DNA of 64,000 bases, from contig NZ_CP155618.1 of assembly GCF_031128465.2 (NCBI RefSeq), positions 2,241,501 through 2,305,500 on the forward strand, written 5' to 3'. The number at the start of each line of letters is the position of its first letter. Within the stretch, counting starts at the first letter, position 1. A model generated the notes under the pieces. That model was not told the DNA's origin and did not search any database. It saw only the letters and a list, made by a program, of their open reading frames with translations. The translations under genes were made by a program, and so were the position numbers. The stretch is from Mariniflexile litorale. GTDB lineage: Bacteria > Bacteroidota > Bacteroidia > Flavobacteriales > Flavobacteriaceae. This document shows positions 17,953 through 27,169 of the stretch, in pieces.

Positions 17953-19872
17953 TTAAGGTTCCGGAACAAAAACCCATGTTATCCAGGCTCCATCTTCACC
18001 TGATGCTACTGGGTCTCTTTGTACTTGTAATAGCAAGGCACCATTTTCTATTTTGTATGTTCTTATTACAGTCCAGTCGGCAACATAACTATCGCCTACA
18101 AGATTGCCACCAACCTCGTGAGTGGCAGACCAAGGGTGTAATATTTCAGCTGTAATAGACAATTTACCGCCACTTACCGTCCAATTTCCATTAAGTTGAA
18201 CCATCGAACCTGTATCTGCCAATTGATTTACAACCATAGTCCCGTTTGCATTGAATGTCATATCACCATAATCTACTCCAACATCTCCAGCAGCGTATTG
18301 ATCGCCGGGTAAAGGATTCCACGACCATGTTGCGAAATCTGAATATATTGTGGGGCCTTGAATAGCAATACCTCCTATTGTTTTATCATAGGTTCTATTC
18401 GAATCTAGCTTCCAAGTATTTCCGGTTAGTATTGATTTAACTTCTGCATCTGGATCAGAATTTGGATCATCTAATACAAAATGGAATACTGTATATTCAC
18501 TTTTAACTTCATCACGTTTACCAAACCAAAGATCTGTAACCGTTGTACCTGTTAAGCCTGTTTTTATAATTTTCCATTGATTCTGAGATGTTGTAGTAGC
18601 TGTTATTCCTCCTATATTAAAAGTAGGGGTAATGCCTGTAAAGGAAATAACATTTGTTCCATCTGTAGAGGTTGAGTACATTCCTGAATTTTCAACACCT
18701 TCACTATTTATAGTACTTACAGTACCATCGTCAGCAAATGTTATTTTATTATTAATAACTGTTGCTTGATCGGCAGCAGTATAACCTGTCCAACCTGGAT
18801 AGTCATCAACAGTATTCCAATCATTTAAAAACACACCATTTAAGTCTGTCCAGTTAAAAGGATTATCTGGGCTTAAAGACCACGTTTTCGATGTTGTAGA
18901 GGTTACCGACAATAAATCGTCAACGGTGCCTCCATTCAAATCAATTGGAGGGTTTGGATCTGGTAAATCTTCTGGCACCCAATTATCACTGTATTCTTTT
19001 GTAATAAAGTTAAATACAAGTGTAGCTGGGCCATCGCAACTATCTTTTCTTAAAACACCAACTTGTAAGGTGTTTTCTGTTAGAGAGAATATTTTCATAC
19101 GCCTCCAATTATCTACACAGGCTTCATTCTCATTGGTGTGTAAAATAGTAGCATCTGTTGTTGTTAAGGTTTTTGTATCAATATCTAAAAAGTAAGTTCC
19201 AGATTCTTCACCATAACTTGGAATCATTAAATGGTTTGTGGTCATAAATGGCCCACCATCTAAACTAAAAGTCATAGTTCCATAATCCCCTTTTGTAGCA
19301 ATCCATTCGTTTCCTGCCCATTCTGGACTCCAATTCCAACAGTCTTCTCCATAACATCCTTCATCACCGCCTTCTAACCAAGCATTGTCTGTACCATAAA
19401 AGTACATAGGGCCATCAAAATATTTTGAAACTCCTTCGGCATCTAAATCTAATACCCATGTTTTAGAATGACCAACTCCACCTGTTAATGCAGACCATAA
19501 AGGATCGTCAACATAATTTAAATTATCATCCGTCACTGTAATGGTAACGGGGTCTAATTCCACAATACCTCCTGCCGTAGTGGCAATAATTTTTATAGTA
19601 TAATCGCCTTTAAAGGCATATTTAACTGTCTCTACTTTTTTATCTGATCGTCCTGTAACGTAATCCCAAGTTAGCTTAACACCATTGGTTTTATTGGTCA
19701 TAATAACGGTATTTCCTCCAGGGTCTGCACTAAAATCTTGAATGATTTCAAAGTCAATTTCAGATTTATCTAGTACTTTATCTAAAGAATGGGTTTCTGG
19801 CGCACAAGATGCTATTAGGAATAGCATTCCTAATAGCATAAAAGAAGCGATTATTATTTTTATATTTTTCAT
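17953..19872 (-). CDS. Surface glycan-binding lipoprotein with PKD-like domain and three repeated modules
   Basis: The 639-residue product has a lipobox Cys at about 23 (FLIASC), and the acidic residues after it suit surface export in Bacteroidota. Residues about 38-115 look like a PKD-type fold (GNTVIMTN, VKLTWDYVTG, GDYTIKIIATTAGG). Three modules follow, each opening with a Trp signature: SKTWVLD (137-142), SKTWSLS (329-334) and NTWKLD (486-490). Each closes with a hydrophobic strand such as ATLVFNFI, TVFHFVL or ITWVFVPEP. Tyr, Trp and Asp are abundant, as in glycan-binding platforms. By position after susD it is the expected SGBP of the xyloglucan locus, though its sequence is not the classical SGBP fold. 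No catalytic motif was seen. Confidence 0.8.
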   Translation of the reverse strand: MKNIKIIIASFMLLGMLFLIASCAPETHSLDKVLDKSEIDFEIIQDFSADPGGNTVIMTNKTNGVKLTWDYVTGRSDKKVETVKYAFKGDYTIKIIATTAGGIVELDPVTITVTDDNLNYVDDPLWSALTGGVGHSKTWVLDLDAEGVSKYFDGPMYFYGTDNAWLEGGDEGCYGEDCWNWSPEWAGNEWIATKGDYGTMTFSLDGGPFMTTNHLMIPSYGEESGTYFLDIDTKTLTTTDATILHTNENEACVDNWRRMKIFSLTENTLQVGVLRKDSCDGPATLVFNFITKEYSDNWVPEDLPDPNPPIDLNGGTVDDLLSVTSTTSKTWSLSPDNPFNWTDLNGVFLNDWNTVDDYPGWTGYTAADQATVINNKITFADDGTVSTINSEGVENSGMYSTSTDGTNVISFTGITPTFNIGGITATTTSQNQWKIIKTGLTGTTVTDLWFGKRDEVKSEYTVFHFVLDDPNSDPDAEVKSILTGNTWKLDSNRTYDKTIGGIAIQGPTIYSDFATWSWNPLPGDQYAAGDVGVDYGDMTFNANGTMVVNQLADTGSMVQLNGNWTVSGGKLSITAEILHPWSATHEVGGNLVGDSYVADWTVIRTYKIENGALLLQVQRDPVASGEDGAWITWVFVPEP

Positions 19873-19900
19873 TTTAAATATATTTTTAATTAAAAATTAA

Positions 19901-21481
19901 TTACTCCCAACCTTTATTTTGATTTAAAGTTCCACCAGACAATGTAATCTGTGTATTAGGGATTTGCTGTAACCCTTGAGTTAATTCAATATTACTAGCT
20001 TCAATTTTTTTTGTCTCACTAACTCCGCCACTTAAAAGCGTCGTATTTTCAGCAATGACTGTCGCTGCAGTGCTAACACCTTGACGTAATAAATCCCAGT
20101 ATCTTATACCTTCTAAAGCAAACTCCAAATGTCTTTCTGTCATAATATTTTCTTGAGACACTACTTTTGATACAAAATTGTTTTTATAGGCACGTTGTCT
20201 CACTTCATCAAAATAGCCTTGCGCATTGGCGCTCCCTAATTCGGCAGCCATTAACAATACATCTGAATATCGCATGGTAATATAATCTTGAAATTGTGTG
20301 ATTTGAAAACTTTCAATACCTAATTCTGTGACTGTACTATTTCCATTTTCGTCAACCATTGGCGTATACTTTTTATTGTAATACCCTGTATATTCTCTTT
20401 GACTTCCAATTTTTGTGAAATCAATTGCTTCTTCTTCAATTCCAATCACCGTTGCTACTTGTCTAGTATCGTTTGTATCATAAGCCTCCCATAGTTTTGA
20501 ATTTACTGTTACACCCCAGCCATTTCCATAAGGGAAAGAAGAGAACTCTCGCATACCAAACATCACCATCCAATGGTTACCATCAGTATTACCATTAAAA
20601 TCACTTGTATAGGTATATTTAATTGAGAAAACGATTTCTTGATTGCTTTCACCTGCATAGTTACCACCTGAAGCCGCTGGCCATAAATTTTCAAAATCAC
20701 TAACTAAACCATGTCCGCTTGAGCTGATAACGTCTTCTAAATGCCCTAATGCTTCTGTTTTAGAAACAATACCTGCTAAGTCTGGTGCGCCATAATAGCC
20801 TGTATAATATAAATATACACGTCCTAGCAAAGATTTAGCAGCCCATTTTGTAATGCGTCCAGCGTCTACAGAAGTATATGGTGCATCAGCCAAATTAGTA
20901 GCGGCAAAGACTAAATCTTGAGCTATCACGGTATAGACCTCACTTGGCGTTGCTTGTGGAATATTCTCATCTGAAGGCTCTGTTAATAAAGGAATATTTC
21001 CCCACAGTCTCACCATTTCAAAATATAAATACGCTCTTATAAACCGTGTTTCAGATTCATACTGATTTCTTAAATCATCGTCTCCATCCCAATCGATTTG
21101 ATCAAATTTTGTTAAAAATAAATTACAGCGAAATATGCCTCTGTAATACGCTACCCAATTATTATTTAATAAATCAACATCTGTAGGAGAACGCATTTTA
21201 TCAAATTCATCTACAGCTTGAAAATTAAAGCCATCTGAGTTTCCTGTTCCTCCAAAACAATCGTCTGAAAGCACCTCGCTTGTTACCGGAAAGCTTAATC
21301 CTCCTATACCACCAGTAGCCACTTGCAACCCATCGTAACACCCTACTAATGCGGTGAAAGCATCATCTGTGTTTGAGAAAAAATTGCTGTCTGATAATTC
21401 TGTTAAAGGTTCAGTATCCAAACTGCAAGAACCTAAGGACAACAGACCTATAAAGAATATATATATATAAGTGTTTTTCAT
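19901..21481 (-). CDS. SusD/RagB-family glycan-binding lipoprotein
   Basis: This SusD-like lipoprotein of 526 residues caps the SusC channel and binds glycan. The Met at 21481 is chosen because the signal peptide (MKNTYIYIFFIGLLSLGSC) starts there, eleven bases after the SusC stop; an in-frame ATG at 21505 would overlap susC and add eight unneeded residues. The lipobox Cys is followed by SLDTEPLTELSDSNFF, the usual SusD opening, then TRFIRAYLYFEMVRLWGNIPLL (helical repeat region) and the C-terminal RHLEFALEGIRYWDLLRQG signature. It pairs with the SusC just upstream and probably recognises xyloglucan oligosaccharides. Confidence 0.95.
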   Translation of the reverse strand: MKNTYIYIFFIGLLSLGSCSLDTEPLTELSDSNFFSNTDDAFTALVGCYDGLQVATGGIGGLSFPVTSEVLSDDCFGGTGNSDGFNFQAVDEFDKMRSPTDVDLLNNNWVAYYRGIFRCNLFLTKFDQIDWDGDDDLRNQYESETRFIRAYLYFEMVRLWGNIPLLTEPSDENIPQATPSEVYTVIAQDLVFAATNLADAPYTSVDAGRITKWAAKSLLGRVYLYYTGYYGAPDLAGIVSKTEALGHLEDVISSSGHGLVSDFENLWPAASGGNYAGESNQEIVFSIKYTYTSDFNGNTDGNHWMVMFGMREFSSFPYGNGWGVTVNSKLWEAYDTNDTRQVATVIGIEEEAIDFTKIGSQREYTGYYNKKYTPMVDENGNSTVTELGIESFQITQFQDYITMRYSDVLLMAAELGSANAQGYFDEVRQRAYKNNFVSKVVSQENIMTERHLEFALEGIRYWDLLRQGVSTAATVIAENTTLLSGGVSETKKIEASNIELTQGLQQIPNTQITLSGGTLNQNKGWE

Positions 21482-21491
21482 TTTCTTTTTT

Positions 21492-24400
21492 TTAAAGTTT
21501 AACATTTAGGCCCATCATAAAGGTTCTTGGTCTAGGATAGTATCCTACATCTACACCGGAAGAAAAATTCAGGTTTTCATCATCATCGACAAAGTCACCG
21601 AACCCAATTTCAGGATCCATGCCATTGTATTTAGTAAATGTGTGTAGATTCAACACAGAAATATAAAACCTAAATTCACTCGCAAAAAACGATTTTTTCT
21701 GTATAATTTTTGCCAAATCAACCCCTACCGTTACTGTATTGATTCTTAAGAAATCGCCATCTTGAACAAACAAGTCTGAAAATTGGGCAAAGTTTCTATT
21801 ATCTTCAGTAACTCTTGGAATTGTATTAGATGATCCTTCCCCATGCCAACGGTTAAGAATGGCACTCGTATAATTTCCAAAAGAGCCAGATTGATTTCTA
21901 TAAGATTGTACTACTTGGTTACCAGCAACACCATTTGCAGAAATATTAAAATCAAACGCCTTATAATTTGCAGATAATGAGAAACCAAATGTAAAATCTG
22001 GATTTGGATCGCCAATATTTGTTTTATCCTCATCGCCTATGGAGCCATTTCCTGAAATATCTTGGTAAATGATATCTCCAGGTTGTGCATTTGGCTGTAT
22101 TAAATTACCATTGGATGTGTAGTTTTGAATTTGCGATTCATTTTGAAAAACACCAGCCGTTTTTAAACCTAAAAAGTACCCTATTGGCAATCCTTCTTGT
22201 GCACGATAAAATTCAGGAGAATTAGCCCATAATTGATTAGTCGCTCCATGTATAATACCATCTGCAGTAGGAATTTTACCAACTTCATTTTTATTGTAAG
22301 CACCATTGGCAGCAATACTGTAGCGAAAATCGCCTACACTGTTATTGTACTGTAAGGCTAATTCTATACCGGTATTCTCTACATTTCCTCCATTTATAAA
22401 GGGGTCCTCTTCAGCACCTGCGGTAGCCGGTTGCGGCGCCATAATGATCCAGTCTTTATTTGTTTTTTTATACCAATCAAAATTAACAGCTAAGGCATTA
22501 TTAAATAGGCGAGCATCAAAACCAATATTTGTTTGTTCTGAAGTTTCCCATCGAATATCTGGATTTGCAAATCTTGTCTGGAAAGCCCCTGGTGTAAGCG
22601 CTCCTTCTGCATCTCCGAAAGTATAATTAGTATGCTCTGTTCTAATAGGTGCTATATATTGAAACTCATCCACGTTTTGGTTTCCTACTTGTCCCCAACT
22701 TGCTCTTAGCTTAAAAAAACTAATGGCTTCAGAATCATTAAAAAACGATTCATTAGTAACGACCCAACCTGCAGATACCGATGGGAAATACCCCCATTGA
22801 TTATCTGGGTGAAAATTAGAGGACGCATCTGCTCTAAGGGTTGCATTTAATAAATAAGTTTCATCAAAATTATAAGTTAATCTTCCAAAGTAAGAAAATC
22901 TTTTATTCACCGTTTTACCACCGCCAAGACCAATTTTAGACCCTTCGCTATTTGTAGCACTATCAATATATCCATGTTTTAAATCGTTAAAAACAACATC
23001 GGCGTTACTCGCATTTAACCATGTATTATCAAAGTTAATTGACGAGGTGCCAACCATCGCTTTAATACTATGTTTTTCTTGAATATCAAACTCGTAACTT
23101 AATAAATTGTCCCATGTAAGCGATTTCTTTTTACTCATGTTTTGAGAAACTTCATCAAACGATCTAAAATCAAATATAGATAACTCATACTCTGGCCTGT
23201 AAGAATGTCCGCTCTCAGAATAATAATCAATTCCAAATGTTGTTTTAAAGACCAACCCTTTAATTGGCTCAATTTTTAAATAAACATTGCCCAATAATTT
23301 TTGAATGTCTTTTTCATTTTGATTATTATACACCAAAGAGGCATAAGGGTTTGATAAACCAGAAAACCAAGGCTCGCTATTATTTGTTGTATTTGTATAA
23401 TCGCCGTTATTATCGAACACAGATAATAATGGTGTTGCTTGAAAAGCGCTTCTTAACGAATTGTTATATTGATTTCCGACGCCAATACCATTTTGCTTAA
23501 TGTATGCAAAACTTAAATTTTGTCCAATGGTAACAATTTCGTCATATAAATTATGCTCTGTGTTAATTCTAAAATTATACCGCTCATAATTAGATAAATC
23601 TTTACCACCTACAATCCCTTCTTGGCCTAAGTAAGACATTGATGTTGAATAAATAGAGTTCTCAGATCCTCCAGAAGCTCCAAAAGTATAGTTCTGCATT
23701 GCTGCGTTGTTTACAAACAATTCATCAATCCAATTGGTTCCATTTCCTAAAGCAGCAATTTCAGCGTTTGAAAAATAAGGTGTTTTACCAGAGTTAACTG
23801 CAGCCTCATTAATCATTATTGCATATTCTGGAGCATTTAGTAAATCTACTTCTCTCCCAAGGTTTTGAAGTCCATAAAATTGATTAAATGTTATTTTAGC
23901 AGAAGTCCCTCTTTTCCCTTTTTTTGTAGATACTAAAACCACACCATTTGAGGCTTGCGACCCATAAATAGCAGCAGAAGCAGCATCTTTTAAAACAGAA
24001 ATAGATTCAATATCCGAATTATTTAAATATGAAATATCATCTGTTATGATACCATCTACAACATAAATAGGATTACTCCCTGATGTAGAACCGATACCCC
24101 TAATGGTTACTTTTAAACTTTCGCCAGGTTGTCCTGATGTAGACGTAATTTGAACACCAGCCGTCTGACCTTGTAATCCTTGAAGTGCATTTGTGGTATT
24201 TGTTTTTGTAAGATTATCCCCACTAATCTGAACACTCGCACCTGTTATTAGGGCTCTCTTTTGTGTACCATAACCAACAAGTATTACCTCTTCTAAAGAA
24301 GCAACATCTTCTTGTAATGTAATGCTTAAATTTGTTTGTCCATTAACAGGAATTTCTTGAGATATAAAACCAATATAAGAAATTACTAGAGTAGCATTTT

Positions 24401-24959
24401 GATTTGGCACATTTATATAAAACGTTCCATCAAAATCTGTTTGAGTTCCATTAGTGCTGCCTTTTTCTAAAACGTTTGCACCAGGTAATGGTTGCCCATA
24501 ATCATCTAAAACGGTTCCCGTGATTTTCCAAGATTGTAAAGGTTTGTTTTTTAAATTTGATTTTTCTAAAACTTGGTTTGTGATAGGAGGTTCTTCTTTT
24601 TTAATTAGAAATATTTGTCTATTAACAATAGAGAACGAAGTGTTGGTTTGTGAAAACACTTTATTTAGTACATTGGTGATAGATTCCTTACTTACATTTA
24701 TAGATATATTACGTTCAAGATTTACATCTTTAATTTTATAAACAAATCGAAATTCGGTATTGCTTTCAATTTCGTCTATAATTTGACTTATAGAAGCGTT
24801 GTTTAAGTTTAAAGAAACCTTTGTTTTTTGAGAATACGAATTGTTAGCTTGAAGAGTAAAGAAAACAACAAATATAAATAGTGCGCTTAATTTCATCTTT
24901 AAGTCAAATTTTAGTAATCGTAGGTGATGGCTTCTTTCTTTGTTAAGAAGTTTTTTCAT
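21492..24959 (-). CDS. SusC-family TonB-dependent transporter with STN signalling domain
   Basis: The 1155-residue outer-membrane importer has a long signal region (cleavage near NNSYSQ, residue 44) and then an STN domain (about 45-120) of the kind that transmits occupancy to a FecR anti-sigma factor. A carboxypeptidase-regulatory-like domain follows (about 146-216, GQPLPGANVLEKG), then the SusC hallmark EEVILVGYGTQKR at the plug entrance and DAASAAIYGSQASNGVV inside the plug. The barrel runs to the C-terminus GLNVKL. Family knowledge assigns TonB-powered uptake of oligosaccharides with SusD. The adjacent FecR and ECF sigma genes fit STN-dependent induction. A conserved hairpin lies about 57 bases upstream of the start. 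Confidence 0.96.
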   Translation of the reverse strand: MKKLLNKERSHHLRLLKFDLKMKLSALFIFVVFFTLQANNSYSQKTKVSLNLNNASISQIIDEIESNTEFRFVYKIKDVNLERNISINVSKESITNVLNKVFSQTNTSFSIVNRQIFLIKKEEPPITNQVLEKSNLKNKPLQSWKITGTVLDDYGQPLPGANVLEKGSTNGTQTDFDGTFYINVPNQNATLVISYIGFISQEIPVNGQTNLSITLQEDVASLEEVILVGYGTQKRALITGASVQISGDNLTKTNTTNALQGLQGQTAGVQITSTSGQPGESLKVTIRGIGSTSGSNPIYVVDGIITDDISYLNNSDIESISVLKDAASAAIYGSQASNGVVLVSTKKGKRGTSAKITFNQFYGLQNLGREVDLLNAPEYAIMINEAAVNSGKTPYFSNAEIAALGNGTNWIDELFVNNAAMQNYTFGASGGSENSIYSTSMSYLGQEGIVGGKDLSNYERYNFRINTEHNLYDEIVTIGQNLSFAYIKQNGIGVGNQYNNSLRSAFQATPLLSVFDNNGDYTNTTNNSEPWFSGLSNPYASLVYNNQNEKDIQKLLGNVYLKIEPIKGLVFKTTFGIDYYSESGHSYRPEYELSIFDFRSFDEVSQNMSKKKSLTWDNLLSYEFDIQEKHSIKAMVGTSSINFDNTWLNASNADVVFNDLKHGYIDSATNSEGSKIGLGGGKTVNKRFSYFGRLTYNFDETYLLNATLRADASSNFHPDNQWGYFPSVSAGWVVTNESFFNDSEAISFFKLRASWGQVGNQNVDEFQYIAPIRTEHTNYTFGDAEGALTPGAFQTRFANPDIRWETSEQTNIGFDARLFNNALAVNFDWYKKTNKDWIIMAPQPATAGAEEDPFINGGNVENTGIELALQYNNSVGDFRYSIAANGAYNKNEVGKIPTADGIIHGATNQLWANSPEFYRAQEGLPIGYFLGLKTAGVFQNESQIQNYTSNGNLIQPNAQPGDIIYQDISGNGSIGDEDKTNIGDPNPDFTFGFSLSANYKAFDFNISANGVAGNQVVQSYRNQSGSFGNYTSAILNRWHGEGSSNTIPRVTEDNRNFAQFSDLFVQDGDFLRINTVTVGVDLAKIIQKKSFFASEFRFYISVLNLHTFTKYNGMDPEIGFGDFVDDDENLNFSSGVDVGYYPRPRTFMMGLNVKL

Positions 24960-25015
24960 ACTTTTGAAGTGTTAATTGTGGTTATTCGTTTAGCTTAATC
25001 ACATTTTTAATGAAT

Positions 25016-25049
25016 CGGGAAATGTGTCACCATTTTCCGGTTTTTTTTT
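25016..25049. promoter_or_regulatory. Conserved inverted repeat upstream of susC (copy 1)
   Basis: CGGGAAATG (25016-25024), a 6-base loop and CATTTTCCG (25031-25039) form a 9-bp stem with one G-T wobble, followed on the plus strand by GG(T)-type sequence and nine T. The same element occurs at 36619-36650 in the other FecR-susC gap with a different loop. Both are 57 to 56 bases upstream of a minus-strand susC start. It may be a 5'-leader structure, an operator, or a terminator for antisense transcription. Confidence 0.6.
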
Positions 25050-25146
25050 GCTTTATTTTAATAAGTTAAAATGAGCAATAAATGTGTTTTTAGTTTAATT
25101 TTTCATTTATTGGATTTTTATCATAGGCAAATAAATTTAAGTGTAG

Positions 25147-26304
25147 TTAGTTGATTAATATTTTGTTATCGTTTATTGTATAATTAATGTTATAAGTAAT
25201 TTTAAAATATTCAAGTATTTTTTCAATAGGCTCATTTCTGAAACTTGCATTGAATTTTTCATTGGCTAATTCAATATTATTAGCAACAATATCAACATTG
25301 TAATGTCTTTCCATTTTTTTTAGAATATTATTAAAAGTCATATTTCTAAAAACCAATCCTCCATCTATCCAAGACGTATAAATACTTGTTATTACTGGAT
25401 TTGTAGATATGCTAATATCTTGTTTACTGTAACTACCTTTAAAGCCCGGTTTTAAAACCACGTTGTTATTTGTGTTAATTTTAGAATATAGATTTACAGA
25501 ACCTTCAACAAGAACAACATCTGTCTCACTATCTTCAGGATAACTTGAAACATTAAATTGTGTTCCAAGAACTTGAATATTTAAAGTTCCAGAATTAACA
25601 ATAAAAGAGTGTTCTTTATCTTTAGCTACACTAAAAAAAGCTTCGCCTTTTAAATATACTTGACGGTTTTGTCCTTCAATAAATTTAACAGGGTATTTTA
25701 AAGATGTACCTGCATTTAAATGAACATGGGTGCCGTCTGATAATAAAATTTCAAATCGTTTTCCATAAGGAACAGTTAATGTGTTATATACTAAAATTTC
25801 TTTTTTAAGCTTATCACTGTATATTATTTGTGTGCCGTTTTGTGTACCTATAATATTTCCTTTTGAGTCAATAATTTCTGAGGCCCCATCTTCTTTAATA
25901 ATTTTTATGGAACCATTTTCTAATTGAAGCGTGATATTCTCGTTTGAAGGTGTTAAAACTGTTTTGTTACTAAAATATCTTGATTGATATAAATAACCCA
26001 TTCCTAAAAATATAATGGCAACAGACGCATATTTTAAAACATTAAGTAACTTTAACTTTCTTACTTTCTGTTTGTTGTTTATTTTGTATTCAAGGTTTCT
26101 GTATATTCTTTCGGTTTCAATTTGTTTGTAAATAGAGAGTTTATTTTGAATGTTATTTTTATCTATAATTTTGTTATAAAGTGATAGATTGTTTTCAAAA
26201 CTTAACCAGTTATCTAGAATTGTTTTTTCTTCTGAGGTAATTGTTTTCACGATCGATTTATAAATCAATTGTGATATCTGATATTCTGTAAGTTTATGGT
26301 GCAT
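25147..26304 (-). CDS. FecR-family anti-sigma factor
   Basis: The 385-residue product has a cytoplasmic N-terminal part (about 1-86), a single membrane segment (about 87-106, KYASVAIIFLGMGYLY), a periplasmic FecR domain (LTVPYGKRFEILLSDGTHVHL through AFFSVAKDKEHSFIV) and a C-terminal STN-like or DUF4974 domain (about 320-385, NILKKMERHYNVDI). By family it holds the ECF sigma inactive until the SusC STN domain signals. It sits between its sigma gene (26449-27018) and susC, 145 bases from the former. It closely resembles the FecR at 36737-37930, especially across the FecR domain. Confidence 0.93.
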   Translation of the reverse strand: MHHKLTEYQISQLIYKSIVKTITSEEKTILDNWLSFENNLSLYNKIIDKNNIQNKLSIYKQIETERIYRNLEYKINNKQKVRKLKLLNVLKYASVAIIFLGMGYLYQSRYFSNKTVLTPSNENITLQLENGSIKIIKEDGASEIIDSKGNIIGTQNGTQIIYSDKLKKEILVYNTLTVPYGKRFEILLSDGTHVHLNAGTSLKYPVKFIEGQNRQVYLKGEAFFSVAKDKEHSFIVNSGTLNIQVLGTQFNVSSYPEDSETDVVLVEGSVNLYSKINTNNNVVLKPGFKGSYSKQDISISTNPVITSIYTSWIDGGLVFRNMTFNNILKKMERHYNVDIVANNIELANEKFNASFRNEPIEKILEYFKITYNINYTINDNKILIN

Positions 26305-26354
26305 TATTTTTTTTATAATAAAATAGAATCTATTTGTTTGAGAATATGATTAAA

Positions 26355-26402
26355 TTACAGTCTTTATTTTTGTAATATGATAATATATCTATTAGACTGT
26401 AA
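26355..26402. repeat. 9-bp inverted repeat between sigma and FecR genes
   Basis: TTACAGTCT (26355-26363) and AGACTGTAA (26394-26402) are perfect reverse complements separated by 30 AT-rich bases, in the 144-base gap between the sigma gene and FecR. No U-tract follows on the minus strand, so a terminator is less likely than a protein-binding site or an mRNA stem. Function is unknown. Confidence 0.4.
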
Positions 26403-26448
26403 AAAATGTGTTTAGGGTGGAAAAAAAAAATAAGGAAAGTGAAAAATA

Positions 26449-27018
26449 TTATAAAGAAGCTAATAATATTTGAATAAAATGATGGTTTTTTAAATACAAT
26501 TTAAGTAATCCAATCGCTCGAGCACGTTGAGACTTTACGGTGTTTATACTAATCTGAAGATCTTCCGCAATGTCTTTATATTTTATACCGTCTAGACATG
26601 ATAATTCAAATACTTTTCTGCATTTTGTTGGTAAAGTTTCTAAAGCTTGAAATAAAATGGCATGTGTTTCTTCTTCTATTATAAATTGTTCTTTTAAAGA
26701 TATGGCATCATGTTTTTTAGTATCTAAACGCACAAATTTTTTTTCCTTTTTCAGATGATCAATGGATGCATTTCTGACCATAGAATACAAATAGGATTTC
26801 AAATTTTCTATTTTTTCTAATTTATGTCGTTTTTGCCAAAGTTTAAGTAGCGTTTCTTCAACAATTTCTTCGGCTGCAAAGCTATCTTCAGTGTATTGTA
26901 ATGAAAATGCATAGAGCCTTTTGTAATAGGTATCGAAAATAATTTTAAATGTATTTGTATCACCCTTTTTTAAGAGAGAAAGAAAATGTTTAGAATGATT
27001 TGTTTCATTATTTTCCAA
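26449..27018 (-). CDS. ECF RNA polymerase sigma factor
   Basis: The 189-residue sigma-70 family protein contains region 2 (YYKRLYAFSLQYTEDSFAAE then TLLKLWQKR and LYSMVRNASIDHLKK) and region 4 (LPTKCRKVFELSCLDGIKYKDIA then ISINTVKSQRARAI helix-turn-helix). This layout belongs to the Bacteroidota ECF sigmas that work with FecR and STN-type SusC. It is expected to activate the xyloglucan operon when released by the FecR downstream. It heads the minus-strand operon. The second ECF sigma in the window (38028-38582) has the same layout. Confidence 0.95.
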   Translation of the reverse strand: MENNETNHSKHFLSLLKKGDTNTFKIIFDTYYKRLYAFSLQYTEDSFAAEEIVEETLLKLWQKRHKLEKIENLKSYLYSMVRNASIDHLKKEKKFVRLDTKKHDAISLKEQFIIEEETHAILFQALETLPTKCRKVFELSCLDGIKYKDIAEDLQISINTVKSQRARAIGLLKLYLKNHHFIQILLASL

Positions 27019-27089
27019 TATAATTTTTTGATTTCGATGCTACAAAATAATAAAATTAAACGATTTTAAAATGTGGAATGAATATAATT

Positions 27090-27125
27090 CAATTATAGCG
27101 TCTTACCATAATTGTTATTTTACAA
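27090..27125 (-). promoter_or_regulatory. Candidate promoter upstream of ECF sigma gene
   Basis: On the minus strand TTG (27125-27123) and TATAATTG (27097-27090) are separated by 25 bases, loosely resembling the Bacteroidota TTTG / TAnnTTTG pattern. The -7-like box is about 72 bases from the sigma start codon. The match is imperfect and the spacing long, so this is only a candidate. Confidence 0.2.
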
Positions 27126-27169
27126 GATATAATCATGTATTTGTAATAAAGAAGGTGATTTCTGCTTTT

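Noticed and set aside
21482-21505. Upstream ATG for the first SusD gene
   Set aside because: It would overlap the susC end and place eight unneeded residues before a normal lipoprotein signal; the ATG at 21481 is better.
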